The position numbers were made by a program, and so were the translations under genes. From positions 10,197,486 to 10,261,485 of the forward strand of contig NC_030858.1 of assembly GCF_000208745.1 (NCBI RefSeq): a stretch of DNA of 64,000 nt, in the 5' to 3' direction. Below the pieces are notes generated by a model that saw only the letters and a list, made by a program, of their open reading frames with translations, had not been told where the DNA came from and did no database searches. The stretch is from Theobroma cacao (Eukaryota > Streptophyta > Magnoliopsida > Malvales > Malvaceae). Below, piece after piece: positions 34,383-46,689 of this stretch. Numbering within the stretch: position 1 is the stretch's first letter; each line of letters begins with the position of its first letter.

Positions 34383-37300
34383 AACTTATGTGATATTAGG
34401 AGCCAACAAAAAATAAATTAGGAATTTAATGAATTTACTTGGTAAAATTGCATGTTGGGAACACCTTTTTTGTCGTGGGTATCCTATTTGTTGATCATCA
34501 TTTCTAGACATTAGGTTAGGGCTTTTGTTTCTCACAATACATAGATTAATTTTGCATAAACCTATTTTCTTAATTCGTATCGTAAAGATAAGAATTGGAT
34601 AATGATGTTTCAGGTTTGAATATAGAACTCTAAATCTAGTTCTTGGCTAATCACTTATATTTTATGTGTTTTACTTTCTTAAAATCAACTTACATGGCTT
34701 ATAAAGTAGATATCTAAGGTTTAATTACATAAAATATAAGTGTATTACAACCGATTTTGAAGAAACTCAAAAAAGATTAAGAATGGGTTTTCAATATTAA
34801 TTTTCTTGATTAATTGATTTTAGTTTTTGCAGTTTTTGATGAGTTTTAATGCATGGGCATTATAAAACAAATTCTTAATTAAGATTTAGAATGGTCAATT
34901 TCATCAAAAATAATTGAAAATTTAAGAATTAGAAAGAAATAATTATAAATACCCAAATGGATTGAATTTGACCTTGATCCAATTAGAAGTTAAAGAAACA
35001 AAAAAATCTGTTGGGTAGCGAAGCCTACTCTCAAATGTGGAGTGTGAGGCATGTGGGGCCTATTAAGCCCATGATTTTTGAAATATTTTTTGGTAGTTCA
35101 TCTCTAGTTGTCCAACTCTACATGTTGTCCTATTTTTCTGAATTTTTAATGCATGTTTAATATTTATTTATTTTTATGTGCATTTAATTAATTATTTTGA
35201 ATATTTCTGATGAGATATTTCTAAGATGCATGTGATAGAAAAATAATATGCATATGTTTGAGTTGAATGGCTATATATACTCTCCTCATATTAGTCTCTA
35301 AATTTGTATACTTTCGAGTTGAAATTATGTACATAATTTAGAAAATATATTGTATTTTTCTTTTTTAAGTTTAAGGCCCTAAGTTTTATTGTAACGAATA
35401 CTATTTGGGACCAAATGAGATACACCAAGGTTTAGTATTTCAGCAAGAATGGTCCATTGTATACATTGGGTTAAGTATGCAAATTAAGAAATTTGGATAA
35501 ATAATTAATTCTCAGTTTAAGATAATTTTTATTAATTGATGTAAGAGTTTAGCTGCCAAAGTGGCTCATTTGCTTAAATTAATGAATTATTTTTTTAAGC
35601 TAAAGGTTACGGGATGATTTTTTAAATTGCTTTATACAATCACCTACCCAAAGAAGGTTATTTTATAGGGTAATTTAGAGTAGGACATGAAGTATCATGG
35701 TTGAAAGCATAACAGTCTAGAAGGTCTGTTTGCCCCAAGACAATAGGCTTTTCGAAAACTAGAATATTGTCATACTAGCTTTATGTAGAGAGTGCCAATT
35801 AGCATGTCATATTCTTTGTGCAAAAGGGAGTCTGTGATGATGCATTTGGACTCTTCAATTATTTTAGCACATCATGAATTGTTGCTAATTATTTTGTTAT
35901 TGCCCATTAACTAATAGTTGCATTTCTTATCTTGAACAGTGATTTTTATTATGAATAACAATCAAGTTGCATTGTTTAAATTTTTGAGTCACTTTTACTA
36001 TCGATAAAGACTTGGCCACTATGATTTTAACTAGATCAAATGTTAAGGATTAGAAAAGTGATACATATTAGTTTGTCATTCAAATGTACACAAATTTATC
36101 TATGAATATAGATGAGCTTGTATAATATATTGTTTAAAGTTCCATGAATGAGAAGAAAGCCTTTGAGGTATATAAGAGATCCAATAAATTTTGTTTGCTT
36201 ATTGTTAAGAGCTCAATCCTTGTATATCTATTAAGTGGATTTCCTAATATTACTAAAATAATGGAGTTCTCAACTATAGTAGAACACAAGTATAAGGTGC
36301 CATCAAATATTGAAATTGGCACATTTCTAAAAGGACTTCGTTCCATGAGTTATGATGGGATAAGAAAAGCCAAGAACTACATCATTAAGATGGTCCATTA
36401 AATTTAATACTCCTAAAAGGTTCATGACAAAAGAAAGAATCTGGTCAATTTTTCAATGTTAAAGGTCTTAAAGCTATCTTCAAAAAGGAACATGAAAATT
36501 TCTTTTGCAAGAAAAGAGACATAAAAAAACAAGATTATTTTAAATATAAAACTTGGCTAGAAAAGCATAAATTTAAAAAGATTCACAAGTAAGAGAAAGC
36601 CAAATAAGGATAAATCTAGGGTCATGATTGGCAACAAAGTGGTGGAAGTTGAGTTTGTAAGAAAAGTTTCTTGAAATTTAGTTTCAATTTCTTTAGTAGA
36701 CACTACAATTGAAATAAAGGATTACGTTGATGAGATAATTACTTAATCAAAATGTATTGGCTTATGTTCTTGGACTCATAGATTATATAAATCGTATTTA
36801 GCTCCCACTAATAGTTTTGTCACCTCTTATTATGTTGAAAGAGTTGCCAAAAGACCTTACATAAAGAAAATATCTTTCATGTTATGGCATAAAGGACTTG
36901 GCTACATTTCCAAGGAAAGGGTAGAAAAGGTTGATAAAAGATAACATCCTACCTACTTTTATTTCTAATAACTTGGAAACATGTGTTGATTATTGTAGGG
37001 ATAAGATGACAAAGATAAATAATAGAGATTAAATACTAGTTCTAATTTAGTAAATTGACCATATACTTATGTTTATTTGCAATTGTAGATATTTTGTGGC
37101 ATTTATTAATGATTTTTCTTGTTACAATTATATGTACTTAATTAAACAAAAATCTAAAACTCTTGATAAATTTAAGATCTGTAAGACTAAAGTTGAGAAA
37201 CAATCGAAAAAAATCATTAAAACTATCAAGCCAAATAGGGGTGATGAGTATTATGGTAGACATGACATAAATAGACAACAAAAGGGTCAGTTTACCAAAT

Positions 37301-38374
37301 GCATAGAAAGTTGTGGAATAGTGTCTCAATACACTGTGTTTAGTAATCTTGAACAAAAAGGTGTGGCTAAAATGCAGAATCACACCTTAAAGATATGATG
37401 AGGAGTATGATTAGTAGGGTTGTTTACTAGAATTTTTGTAGGGAGAAGTAATCAAAATAAATGTGCATATCTTGAATAAAATCTCTACCAAATCTATACC
37501 TAAAATCCCTTTTAAGTTTTAGACTTAATAGAAACCTAGTCTTAATCACTTATGTGTTTAGAATTGTCTTTTAAAACTGTGCCTATCATTTCACTTATTG
37601 TTATTGTATTGGGAACTCAAATCATTCTAAGGATTGCTAATTTTACTACTCAAGAAAGGTGGTAAAATTGTTAAGGTAAAAACAACTAAGTTTTTTTAAA
37701 ATTAAAAATGGCTAATAATAGTTGGCCTCATGATAGAGATGGAGGAGAGCATACGAAGACTTTAGTATTTCTATACCTATATATATATAGAAGGATAATA
37801 TGGCACATACACTAGTTGGGAACAAAAATAAGTTCACTTATTTCTTGATGAGATCCCTCAATATTAGTATGTTGTATAATAGATGCCATAAAGAAGATCT
37901 ACAAGGGTAAGAAAGTCTGCTCTTTCCTTAGACATCTATGAATTCTATCTTTAAAATGGTGATTATGATATTAGTCATGTAATATATCTAATAGCTTTTC
38001 TAGAAGCTTTTTTAAGTCCTAAATTAGATTTGTGGTGAGATGTAATGAGGGATAAGATACAAATCCATGTTATACACTAGTTTATGGGAGCTTGTTAAGC
38101 TAAATAATGGTTGTAAACTCATTAGTTGTAAATAAGCATGCAAGACCAAGAAAGATTAACAGGCTTAAAGTCAAGCTAGTTGCCAAAGATTTTAATTAGA
38201 AATAAACTTTTTTTTTGTATCCTATTAAGATATTGTTTAGAGTATTTATGGCATTAGTAGCTCATTATTATTTAGAACTACACTAGATAAATGTTATGAT
38301 TGCTTTTCCAATTAAGAATCATATTGAAAAGGTTTACATGTTGCAACGTAAACAATTTAAAAAGAATGATAAAG
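34383..38374 (+). pseudogene. Copia gag-integrase-RT remnant, first part
   Basis: Decayed coding sequence is visible from about 36000: a gag capsid stretch (36144-36401, 85 codons, with FSTIVEHKYKVPSNIEIGTF), a broken zinc-knuckle area (FCKKRD ... YFKYKTWLEKHK) near 36500, GAG-pre-integrase LWHKGLGYISKERVEKV near 36885, and an integrase block (37069-37398) with FINDFSCYNYMYLIKQKSKT and EQKGVAKMQNHTLK. The start of RT follows near 38150-38330 (KLVAKDFN, EKVYMLQRKQFKKND), just before the inserted LTR. The first 1.6 kb after the primer site has no readable frame. Stops are dense throughout. Confidence 0.75.
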
Positions 38375-39443
38375 TGTGGGCTCCATTAGTTTTTGATGAT
38401 AATAAAACATTCCCATTTATTTATGTCTAATATTTCTATTTAAGTGTACCAGACAAAATTGTATGCAAATAAATAATCAATCATTAAAATGCATATATCA
38501 AAGAGCATAGAAACAAGGAAGTCACAATTGAACAACAAGACAAAAGTCCCTTAGTTGATTAATGAAGAGTTAGTCAGCTAAAATTTAAATAGAAGGTTGG
38601 CGGGCTGAAGAATATAGAGAAACAGAACCAACTTAGTCAACTAAGGAATGAGTTAGTCGACTAAGTGCACACTGTCAAAAACTGAGAACAGAAGACAGAG
38701 ACGACTTAGTCGACTAAGATATCGATTAGTCAACTAAGAGCATTTTGCCTACAAGTTTGAACTTTGCACTAAAAGATAGATTAACGGCTAGAACCAACTC
38801 CCAACTGTTTTCAACAGGTAGAAAACTTTCAAACTGCCATCAAAGTTGTTTCTCCAATTATAAAAGAGGGTTCCAACGGCTAGAAAAGAAAGAAGGCTTC
38901 CAAGAACACACAAAAGAGCTGAAAAACTAGAAAACATCCTTTGCACTTCACTGCACTCAACGCTCATCCTTGTAATTATATTTTGCACTTCAACTTGTAC
39001 CACTTAGATCAACATTGTGATCATAGGTACACTTCTTTTCATTTTTCTTTATGTTTTTAGAGTGAAAGGGTCACTCTAAGGGATTCAATCAAGCTAGGAT
39101 TACTTGTTGGTGTTAAGGTTCTAACTTAGCCTTGAAAAGTTAGGTGTTGGGTTATAGTTGAGCTCGGAAAAAACTATTGTGAAAGGTTTTGGCTAAGCTT
39201 GGTAAAAGCCATTGTTAAGCTTGGTGAAACCTAGGAAATTTTATTGGTTCTTAGTGGATTGGTTAGAAATCCTTGGTTGGATAATCAAGGTAGTGGATGT
39301 AGGTCTTGGACCGAACCACTCTAAATTCCTACGCATTGTCTACTCTATTTTCATTTTCATTACTTTTCAAATTAGTTTTTCATCTTGACAAGAGCCAAAA
39401 AGTGCTATTCACCCCCCTCTAGCACATTTATTTGGGACCAACA
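38375..39443 (+). repeat. Solo LTR, Sirevirus-like copia family A, with 5-bp TSD
   Basis: The LTR is 1,069 bp, tgtgggctccatta ... gggaccaaca, homologous to 272-1345. It is flanked by a perfect target duplication, taaag, at 38370-38374 and 39444-39448. RT coding of the host copia resumes at 39444 (KDHLVCRSKSLF), confirming an insertion reduced to a solo LTR by unequal recombination. It carries several CTTAGTCGACTAAG-type palindromes: 38632-38645, 38653-38666, a perfect one at 38704-38717, and 38725-38739. Short open frames inside are not genes. Confidence 0.92.
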
Positions 39444-40560
39444 TAAAGATCATCTTGTGTGCAGATCCAAAAGTCTATTTATGGGTCTAAACAAGTTTCT
39501 CACTAGTGATATCTTAAATTTGATGAAGTAATAACCTCTTTTAATTTTGTTGAGAACAAGGTAGACTAACACATAGATTTCAATATCAGGGGGAGCAAGT
39601 TTATCTTTCTTATTGTGTATGTTATTAATATCTTGCTAGTTGTGTCCAAGGAATTTGACATAAAAGATCTTGGGAAAGCATCTTATGTCCTTAGGACTGA
39701 AATTCATAAAGATAGATCTCATCACTTGTTTGAACTCTCTTAATTTGCATACTTTGATCGAATGTTGAATATGTTTTATATGCTTGATTGCAAAAGTGGA
39801 GATCTGCCAATTGTTAAAATTGATAAATCGAGATTGGCATAATATTCTAAAATGATGTTGAGAGGGAATATATGGAAGCAATGTCATATGTTATTGCAAT
39901 AAGCAGCTTGATGTATGCTTAAGTGTGCATGAGGCTTGACATTGTCTATACAGTGGGTCTTTTGGGAAGATATTTATCTAATCCCAATAGAAATCATTAG
40001 GAAGCTAAAAAGGATGTGATGAAATACTTGAATATGACTAAAAAATTACATGCTAGTTTATCAAAAAAAAAAAAAGTTGAAGACTTTAAACTAAAGGGTC
40101 ATACAGATTCTAACCTAACCAGTTACTTAAATGATAAGAAGTTCGCATCAAGATATATTTTTACGTTGGTTGATGGTATATTATCTTAGAAAAGTATAAA
40201 GAAAATACTTGTGACCTCATTCATTATGCAAGCAAAAATTTGTAGCATGCTATGGAGTAGCTACACAAGCTTTCTAGTTAAGAAATCTCATTAAAGAACT
40301 GTTGGTGGTTGACTTTATTACTAGACCTATATAGTTTTATTGTGATAACATTGTAGTGGTTTTATTTACTACTACTAATAAAAATATTATAAGGGCCAAG
40401 CATATAGAGATAAAATATTTGATAGTTAAAGATTTTGTAAAAAAATGATGACATTGTTGTTGAGCACGGTAACATTAATGACATGTTAGTTAATCCTTTA
40501 ACTAGGGGGTTAAGACCTACATTTTTAGTAGACATGTTGAAAACATAGGCATTTTTAAGG
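39444..40560 (+). pseudogene. Copia RT and RNase H remnant, second part
   Basis: This continues the polyprotein cut at 38374. RT C-terminal blocks such as GLNKFLTSDI, DIKDLGKASYVL-like sequence near 39660 and LIPIEIIRKLKR are readable in shifting frames. They are followed by an RNase H with KGHTDSNLTSYLNDKKFASR near 40095, FYCDNIVVVLF near 40335, and NKNIIRAKHIEIKYL near 40400. The usual N-terminal acidic and CDN motifs are in the right order for Ty1/copia. Stops occur every few dozen codons. Confidence 0.8.
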
Positions 40561-41273
40561 TCTTTTGACGTAGTTGGTTAGTGGAAGTATGTTATTTATG
40601 TTTTTAAACTCTCACATCATGTTTTGCATTTATTTGTATTGAGACCCTTTTCTATGTCTTTGGACATCCATGAGATGTTTAATTTCATATTTATTGATGA
40701 TCATCGTTGATTGGTAATACATGTTATTTGATATTATTTGTACATGTACACCTGATTTATTAAATTTGTTATATTGCATATATGTTTTGTGAAATCTTGA
40801 GATTGGTGTCTATCTCAAGAATGATTTTAGTAGTATGTCTCATAAATGATACTAGTAAGGAACCTCAAGGATAAGTGGGAGACATACAAGCATGTTGCTA
40901 ATGCCAAAATAGATTTCACATCAGGTTTAAAGAAATCAACAAGAGGATTGACAGTGACAATGGCACATTAGGATCACATTTGGGTGTTATTTTCTTGCTA
41001 CACAGCCACACTATGATCCATTGTTGATAGCATCACTAGTACTTGTAACTATGGATTAGTCTTATATCAATAAGGGACATAATGGCTGCCATAATTCAGT
41101 ATTAAATATTTTTGTTAGACAAGATCATTAAGACGTTGTCTTTAAGGGCTAAATAGTTTTTTTCTTAAATTGTGGCCACATCAAAATTAAGTCAATCAAT
41201 CTATAGTCTTGTTTTTTAAAGTATTTTGTTAAAGTCAAAATAAATTTCAATTAATATTGCCTAAGTAAGAGAA

Positions 41274-41732
41274 TATTAAAATTTTATGTATGATACTATT
41301 AATTAGAAATTTTGGTTTGATAAAACAGACCGATGATTTAGTCCTATTGTGAGACAAAGCATGAGAGTCCAATTAATATTAAAATGATCAGTTAATGATG
41401 GGCTTTGCACGTCTAGTTCGGTCAGTATGGTTTGGCGGTTGTGTAAGCCTTAGCTCAATAAGCTTTTATAGGGAGGCTTTTACCATGGTTTATTTTACTA
41501 TATATATCTGGCTAGGTCCCCTCTTCCTTTCTAAACCATCGATATCTACCTATTGAGAGCCACCATAAACAATAGAGAAATGCACAGAGGAAGATCTAGC
41601 TTTGATCAATAATTTTTTGTTTTTTCGGTTGCAAGTAATGGCTACCTTTATGAATTAAACAAGTACATAATAAATAGTTGATGCTTTTGGTGTTCTAATA
41701 GTCACACATGAATTTAGGGATTTCAACTTATG
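41274..41732 (+). repeat. 3' LTR of the copia element in CHX
   Basis: This pairs with 33910-34368. The start tattaaaatttt (TG eroded to TA) follows a PPT-like aagtaagagaa. The last few bases are eroded, so the right edge is accurate to a few bases. CHX coding (ATG AAC CTG AGC) resumes at once. Confidence 0.85.
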
Positions 41733-44054
41733 AACCTGAGCATGACATACAAGGCTGGAAGGAAAGTCGTATGCTTTGGTTTACTAACAGTGATGGTGCC
41801 TTTGACATTTTGTTTGATAACAGTTAAGGCCTTTGGCACAGATGGTGAATTGTTTAAAAACAACAGTTTCTTTCTTGTAGTGACATACTCCGGAACTTCA
41901 TTTCCGGTCATACGTTGCCTTCTCATTGAGTTGAAAATCCTGAATTCGGAACTTGGCAGGCTTAGGACTATCAGCAGCACTTGTCAGTGACATGGAGTGA
42001 CTAGTTCTTATGAATCTCAGCCAATGTGTGAAGGTAGCGCAAGAAAAATCAGCAACACTGCTTCTCAAGGATTTTGGATTGGCTATAGCCTTTATTTTAT
42101 TAGTGGTGTTTGTGTTGAGACTGACGATGAAATGGATGGTGAAACTCACGCCTAAGGGTGGCCAGCTAAAAGATGTCTTCCTTTATGTTGTCGTTTTGGG
42201 GTTCATGTCGTCACCTAGGATGACCGGAATCTTTAATATATTCCTTCTCTTTGGCCCATTTATTCTGGGATTGGTTGTCCCCGATGGACCCCCATTGGGA
42301 TCTGCTCTGGTTGAAAAGTTGGACCCTGTTGTATCAGGGTTGTTTTTGCCTTTGTTTGCATCAACATATGGCATAAGGATTGATCTGTCTTACCTCAAAG
42401 AGAGTAGTGATTATGCACAACACTAAGCAATTGCTGTTGTTGTAGCAATTATTGTCAAATTTGTAGTCTCTCTGGCATTGCCCTTATCATGCAAGATGCC
42501 CATGAGGGATTCTTTGGCACTTGCTTTTATAATGATAACCAAAGGTATCGTTGAGATGGGTTTGTATAGCTTCTTGAATGACAACATGGTATGTATTCAG
42601 TCTCCTGTTTCCGATCCTTTTCTGTATAACTATGTAATCACGTTCTCACAAGCACGAGGACGCATGTATTGGTGAATTAACATTTCTTAACAGATAAAGG
42701 AAATGGGGTACATACTATAAAACCTAAGAGCTTGAAATCCATCTATTACAAACAGACATTTTTCTCAGTTTTTTAATATCTGAACATCAACCCTAATTGG
42801 TTTTATTAGAGAATTGATGAAGGCCATGTTATTAATTTCATAATCTCTAATAATGAACACGTGCATATGCACACAAAAAGAGGCCTCTAATGCTTTATTT
42901 GATTATATCACTTGAACAAATGCAGGTTGTATCTTAGGATACATTCGCTTTCGTGTCTATTATCATCGTTTTGTTAGCAAGCATTGTGCCAGTGCTTGTG
43001 AAAAGCCTCTATGATCCTTCGAGGAAATATATAGGCTACCATAAAAGGAGCATCATGCATTCCAAGCTCAATGAGGAACTGTGAATGATTGGTTGCATTC
43101 ACATACCGAGTAATGTCAATTCTATCATTAACATTTTGAATGCCTCCTGCCCAAACAGAGAAAGCCCTATTGCTATTGATGTCCTTCACCTCATTAAGCT
43201 CAGTAAGCGTGCCACACCACTTTTCATTACGCATCAAAAGCACAAGAAAACCCTGTCTAACAATCTTACTCTGGGAACGTTGTCCGGTCTTTCAATCAGT
43301 TTGAATAAGATAACTGGGGAGTTGTATCAATGAATGTTTTCACTGTAGTCTGTCCACCAAATTTGATGTATGATGACATATGCAACCTCGCCCCGGACAA
43401 GCTCACATCCTTTATGCTACTTCCATTTCACCGCAGATGGTACATTAATAGAAGCATTGAATCAGAAGACCAAGCCATTGGGAGCCTGAATTGCAGCATC
43501 TTGGAAAGGGCGCCTTGCTCAATAGGGATCCTTGTTGAAGGCCGCCGCCATCTAAAATGCTCCAATTCTAGAGACACATCATCATCAGAGTCATCATCAT
43601 ATAGCATTTCTGTGGTTTTCTTGGGCGGTAAAGATGATAGGGAGGCAGTAGTGTTAGGGAAACGCATTTCCCAAGATCAAAGGGTTAGCCTTACGGTAAT
43701 TCATCTCAAAGCTACCAATAGATTAGGTGCCATCCTAGCTGATTCTGATAGAATGCTTGATGATGAGATGTTGAGGGGTGTTAAGGAAAGTGGATATATA
43801 AGTACGTAGATGAGCAGGTAAATGATGGGATAGAAACTTAATCGTTTCTTCGACCCATTGTGGATGATCACTAGCTTATCATTGTTGGGAGATGATACAA
43901 CATGGAAGATCCCTAGACTTTAGGTCTCAAGGAATGGAGTGAATTTCAGGAGATTGGGATCATTGGAGACCTGCTTTCATCTGCAGATTTTGGTGGCAAT
44001 TATTCTGTGTTGATTGTGCAACAACAACTAAGGACTACTTACGTCCGAACATAA

Positions 44055-45575
44055 ATGATGTTCTGAAGTTGCCATCTGCTTTCCTTGCTCATATCCTTAG
44101 GATGATTGATGTGCGTTTGTATTAGCCAAAGACTTGTAAAGTTGGGTCTTGCCTTTGGGTGGTTCTAACAACATGAACTATTTGAAGTTAGGACAGTCAT
44201 TGACCCCATTGTGCAATCCGAGCTGTAGAGAAAAAAAAATGGGCTGCCTTTTTTATTTCTTTCTTTTTGTTTTGGTTTTTCCATGATGCGAAGTAGAATA
44301 GAAATATATGCAAATGATCAAGAAATACCTGTACTTTAATTAAACCTATTCATCAATTAGTTAAAGCAATTTTGAGATGTTAATTTAAAATAAACATTCA
44401 GAAACATCTGTTCATCATAAACTCAAGATTATTGGGTTTCTATTTCATTATGCATTGGCTGATTCTTTGTCTAGTCATGATGATCTATAACTTTTGTAAC
44501 AAAATGATCTTTCAATTCCTTGTGGTTCATGCTGCTAATAAAACAGCCATTTCTTCTTGGCATGTTAATTAGGCTTCTAACCTAAAACACTGAGAAATGA
44601 TCCTGCATGATGCTATCATTCATTTTTTTTTTAAATTGAAAATAGTGAAAAATTTTACGAACTTTTTATAAATTTTATAATTTATCATAAACTTTAATAC
44701 ACACTGAAGTTAATATAAATTTGGCAATTGTGAAAATGCATTTGAAAAATAAAATAATTATTTATAATGCTGAAGTGTCTCTTAATAAATCATTGCATGA
44801 CTCCAGCATATTTCAATTAATTATAACAAAAATTAAATTAATATCAATCTTTTTATGTATTAAAATTAATATATAAACAAACACTTTTCAGTCAAATATT
44901 CAATGATATGATTAAATTATGAACTAAAATTTACAAATAAATAATAAAATTATTTATTTTTCAAGTCCATAAAACGATACTTCTCAAAACAAAGTCCATA
45001 AAAAGATAAAAAAAATTAATTTAATAATAATTTTATTTGAGTATTTAAATTTTATTTTAATGATACTAATATCTTTTAAATAATCTAAAAACAAAAAATC
45101 AAAAAAGAAACTCATGATACGAATTTTATGTACAGTGTTTGCATAATAATTACAAAATTATATATTTATGTGTATTTAAATTTATAATGTTTACTATTAT
45201 AATGCAAAGTAATACTTTCTCCTCCCAGTTTTCCTTATCTTCTTTTTTCCTTTTTGTCTTTGATTTCTCTCTTTCTTTTTTCTTTAATTTTGAATATTTA
45301 TTATTATTCAAGCCTATATTTTTTTATTTATTATAATTATAATGATTGAATTGATTTTTTAAAAATTATTCAAATAAAAAGTTTATTTTCTTTGCTGTAC
45401 TTCAGAAAAAAAGAAAATGAAAAAAAATTAAATTAAGCTTATTTTACATTTTTCTCTTTTTTTATCTTTTTTCATGAAAAATGTTTACCTAGAAAAAATG
45501 AAAGGAAAAATAAAAAAGAGAGAGAAGGAAAAAAAAATATTACTCACTTTTTACTTATCTTTTCCTTATTTTCCT
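44055..45575. other. AT-rich intergenic stretch
   Basis: The first about 250 bases are the former 3' flank of the CHX gene. The rest is very AT-rich, with poly-T/poly-A runs and no recognisable gene. Confidence 0.5.
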
Positions 45576-46689
45576 TATTGGTCCTAAAAGGAATACTAAA
45601 AGGGGGTGAATAACACTTAAAAATATTTTGGAAAACAACTCTTGGAATTTATAATCGTTTGGAAGATTTTGAGATGGAAGGTTTGAGAACTTGTTAAGGT
45701 TAGTAAACAACAAATAAATAGAGGTTAAGAGAAGTGGACAAAACACAATATTTATAGTGGCTCGGTCTACTTGACCTACATCCATTACCTTGATTTTTCA
45801 ATCAAGAATGTTTAACCCAACTTCACTAAAACTAGTGGAATTAATAGTTTCCACTAAACTTTCACAAAGTGAGCTTCTAACTTAAGCTCCAAACTCTTAT
45901 AATAACCCTTAGAGTGCCTCACACACTCTAATCAACCAAAAAATAAGAGAAAGATGATGTACAAATGATCACCTAGTTGATTTGAGAAGTACAAGTTCAA
46001 GCTCACACACTTTTTCAAATATAAGAGTGGAATACAAGTGTAAAAGAGAAGGCTTTTGCTCTTCTAAGCTCTTTTCAAACTCTTGGTAGCTTATCTATCT
46101 TATTTATGACGGTGGAAACCCTTTAAATACTTGAAAGACACATGCTAACTGTTAGAGACAATTTCTGACCATCACTAGCTGTATTTTTTCTTCTAATAAT
46201 TAAATTCAAATGTGCTGGCAATGAACCTTTAACTAGTTAGATAAGCTTTAATCGATTAAGCCATCTCTCACTTGTAATATGCTTCTCTGTGTTAACCAAT
46301 TAACGGTAGCTTTAATTGATTAAAGACTCTTTGTTTTCAAGTAGCATTCTTCACTAGCCTTTTTTTAACTAATTAGTCTTTTCTCTAACTGATTAAAGCT
46401 TCTCTCCCTTCAATCTTAACTCATTGAAGTAGACTCTAATCGATTAAGAAATCCTTAAATTTAAATTTCTTCATTTGGCGCCCTCTAACAATCAATATCA
46501 CTTTGAATTTGAATTTTGGTGCTTCTAGCATTCTATGTACTTCAAGTTTGAGCTTTAACTAATTAACCTTTTTGGTTTACTAGTTAAGAACTTTCTGTTT
46601 TACGTCTAGTACCTCCTTAATCAATTAAGCTTTGTGCTAACTGATTAAAGCTTTTTTGTTTTCACTTAAGTGTAGCGCCCATTGTTGCT
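45576..46689 (-). repeat. Copia LTR fragment (family B), interrupted at its 5' side
   Basis: On the plus strand it starts tattggtcctaaaaggaata and is homologous to the LTR at 50975 upward (shared blocks include acaactcttggaattta, acacaatatttata, aacccaacttcactaaaactagtg, acttaagtgtagc). Homology ends at about 46689, where the Athila LTR begins, so the Athila element inserted into this LTR. It holds a dense series of CTTTAATCGATTAAG-like imperfect palindromes (46210-46660). Confidence 0.82.

Larger units (their letters stand above)
33910..41732 (+). mobile_element. Ty1/copia retrotransposon inserted in the CHX gene
   Basis: The 5' LTR is 33910-34368 (tgttagaatttt ... aacttaca), followed by a tRNA-Met-type primer site, tgatatcagagc (34371-34382). 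Decayed gag and pol follow, then a PPT-like aagtaagagaa (41263-41273) and the 3' LTR, 41274 to about 41732. The LTRs are homologous over their whole length but clearly diverged, so the insertion is old. Internal order is gag, GAG-pre-integrase, integrase, RT, RNase H (copia). A long non-coding tail (40560-41260) lies between RNase H and the 3' LTR. The element is interrupted at 38375-39443 by another LTR. Neighbouring ATGG/ATGA at the two junctions is compatible with an eroded 5-bp target duplication. Confidence 0.88.
33433..44054 (+). pseudogene. CHX: Cation/H+ exchanger (CHX) pseudogene split by a copia insertion
   Basis: Host gene pieces lie on both sides of the retroelement at 33910-41732. 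Left: exon 1 from ATG 33433 (MEGQGRVELVCFKFLPKVSS) with a later frame LLKHLKLPSFFSQIL ending at a GTATGT donor (33657), an intron to about 33775, then VLGTVASLGYVFFLFLSG just before 33910. Right: NLSMTYKAGRKVV at 41734, then KELK/SELGRL, LVSDME, SPRMTGIF and FGPFILGLVVPDGPPLGSAL; ITKGIVEMGLYSF precedes a donor at 42589. After the acceptor at 42925 come DTFAFVSIIIVLLASIVPVL, CIHIPSNVNSIINILNASCP, FHRRWYINRSIESEDQA and a C-terminal [19 protein letters not shown] ending near 44054. These are transmembrane exchanger and USP-like cytosolic domains of plant CHX proteins (K+/H+ transport in endomembranes). Many stops and frameshifts (e.g. 33897, 41958, 41995, 42425, 42935, 43081, 43331, 43807) show it is dead. 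Confidence 0.9.
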
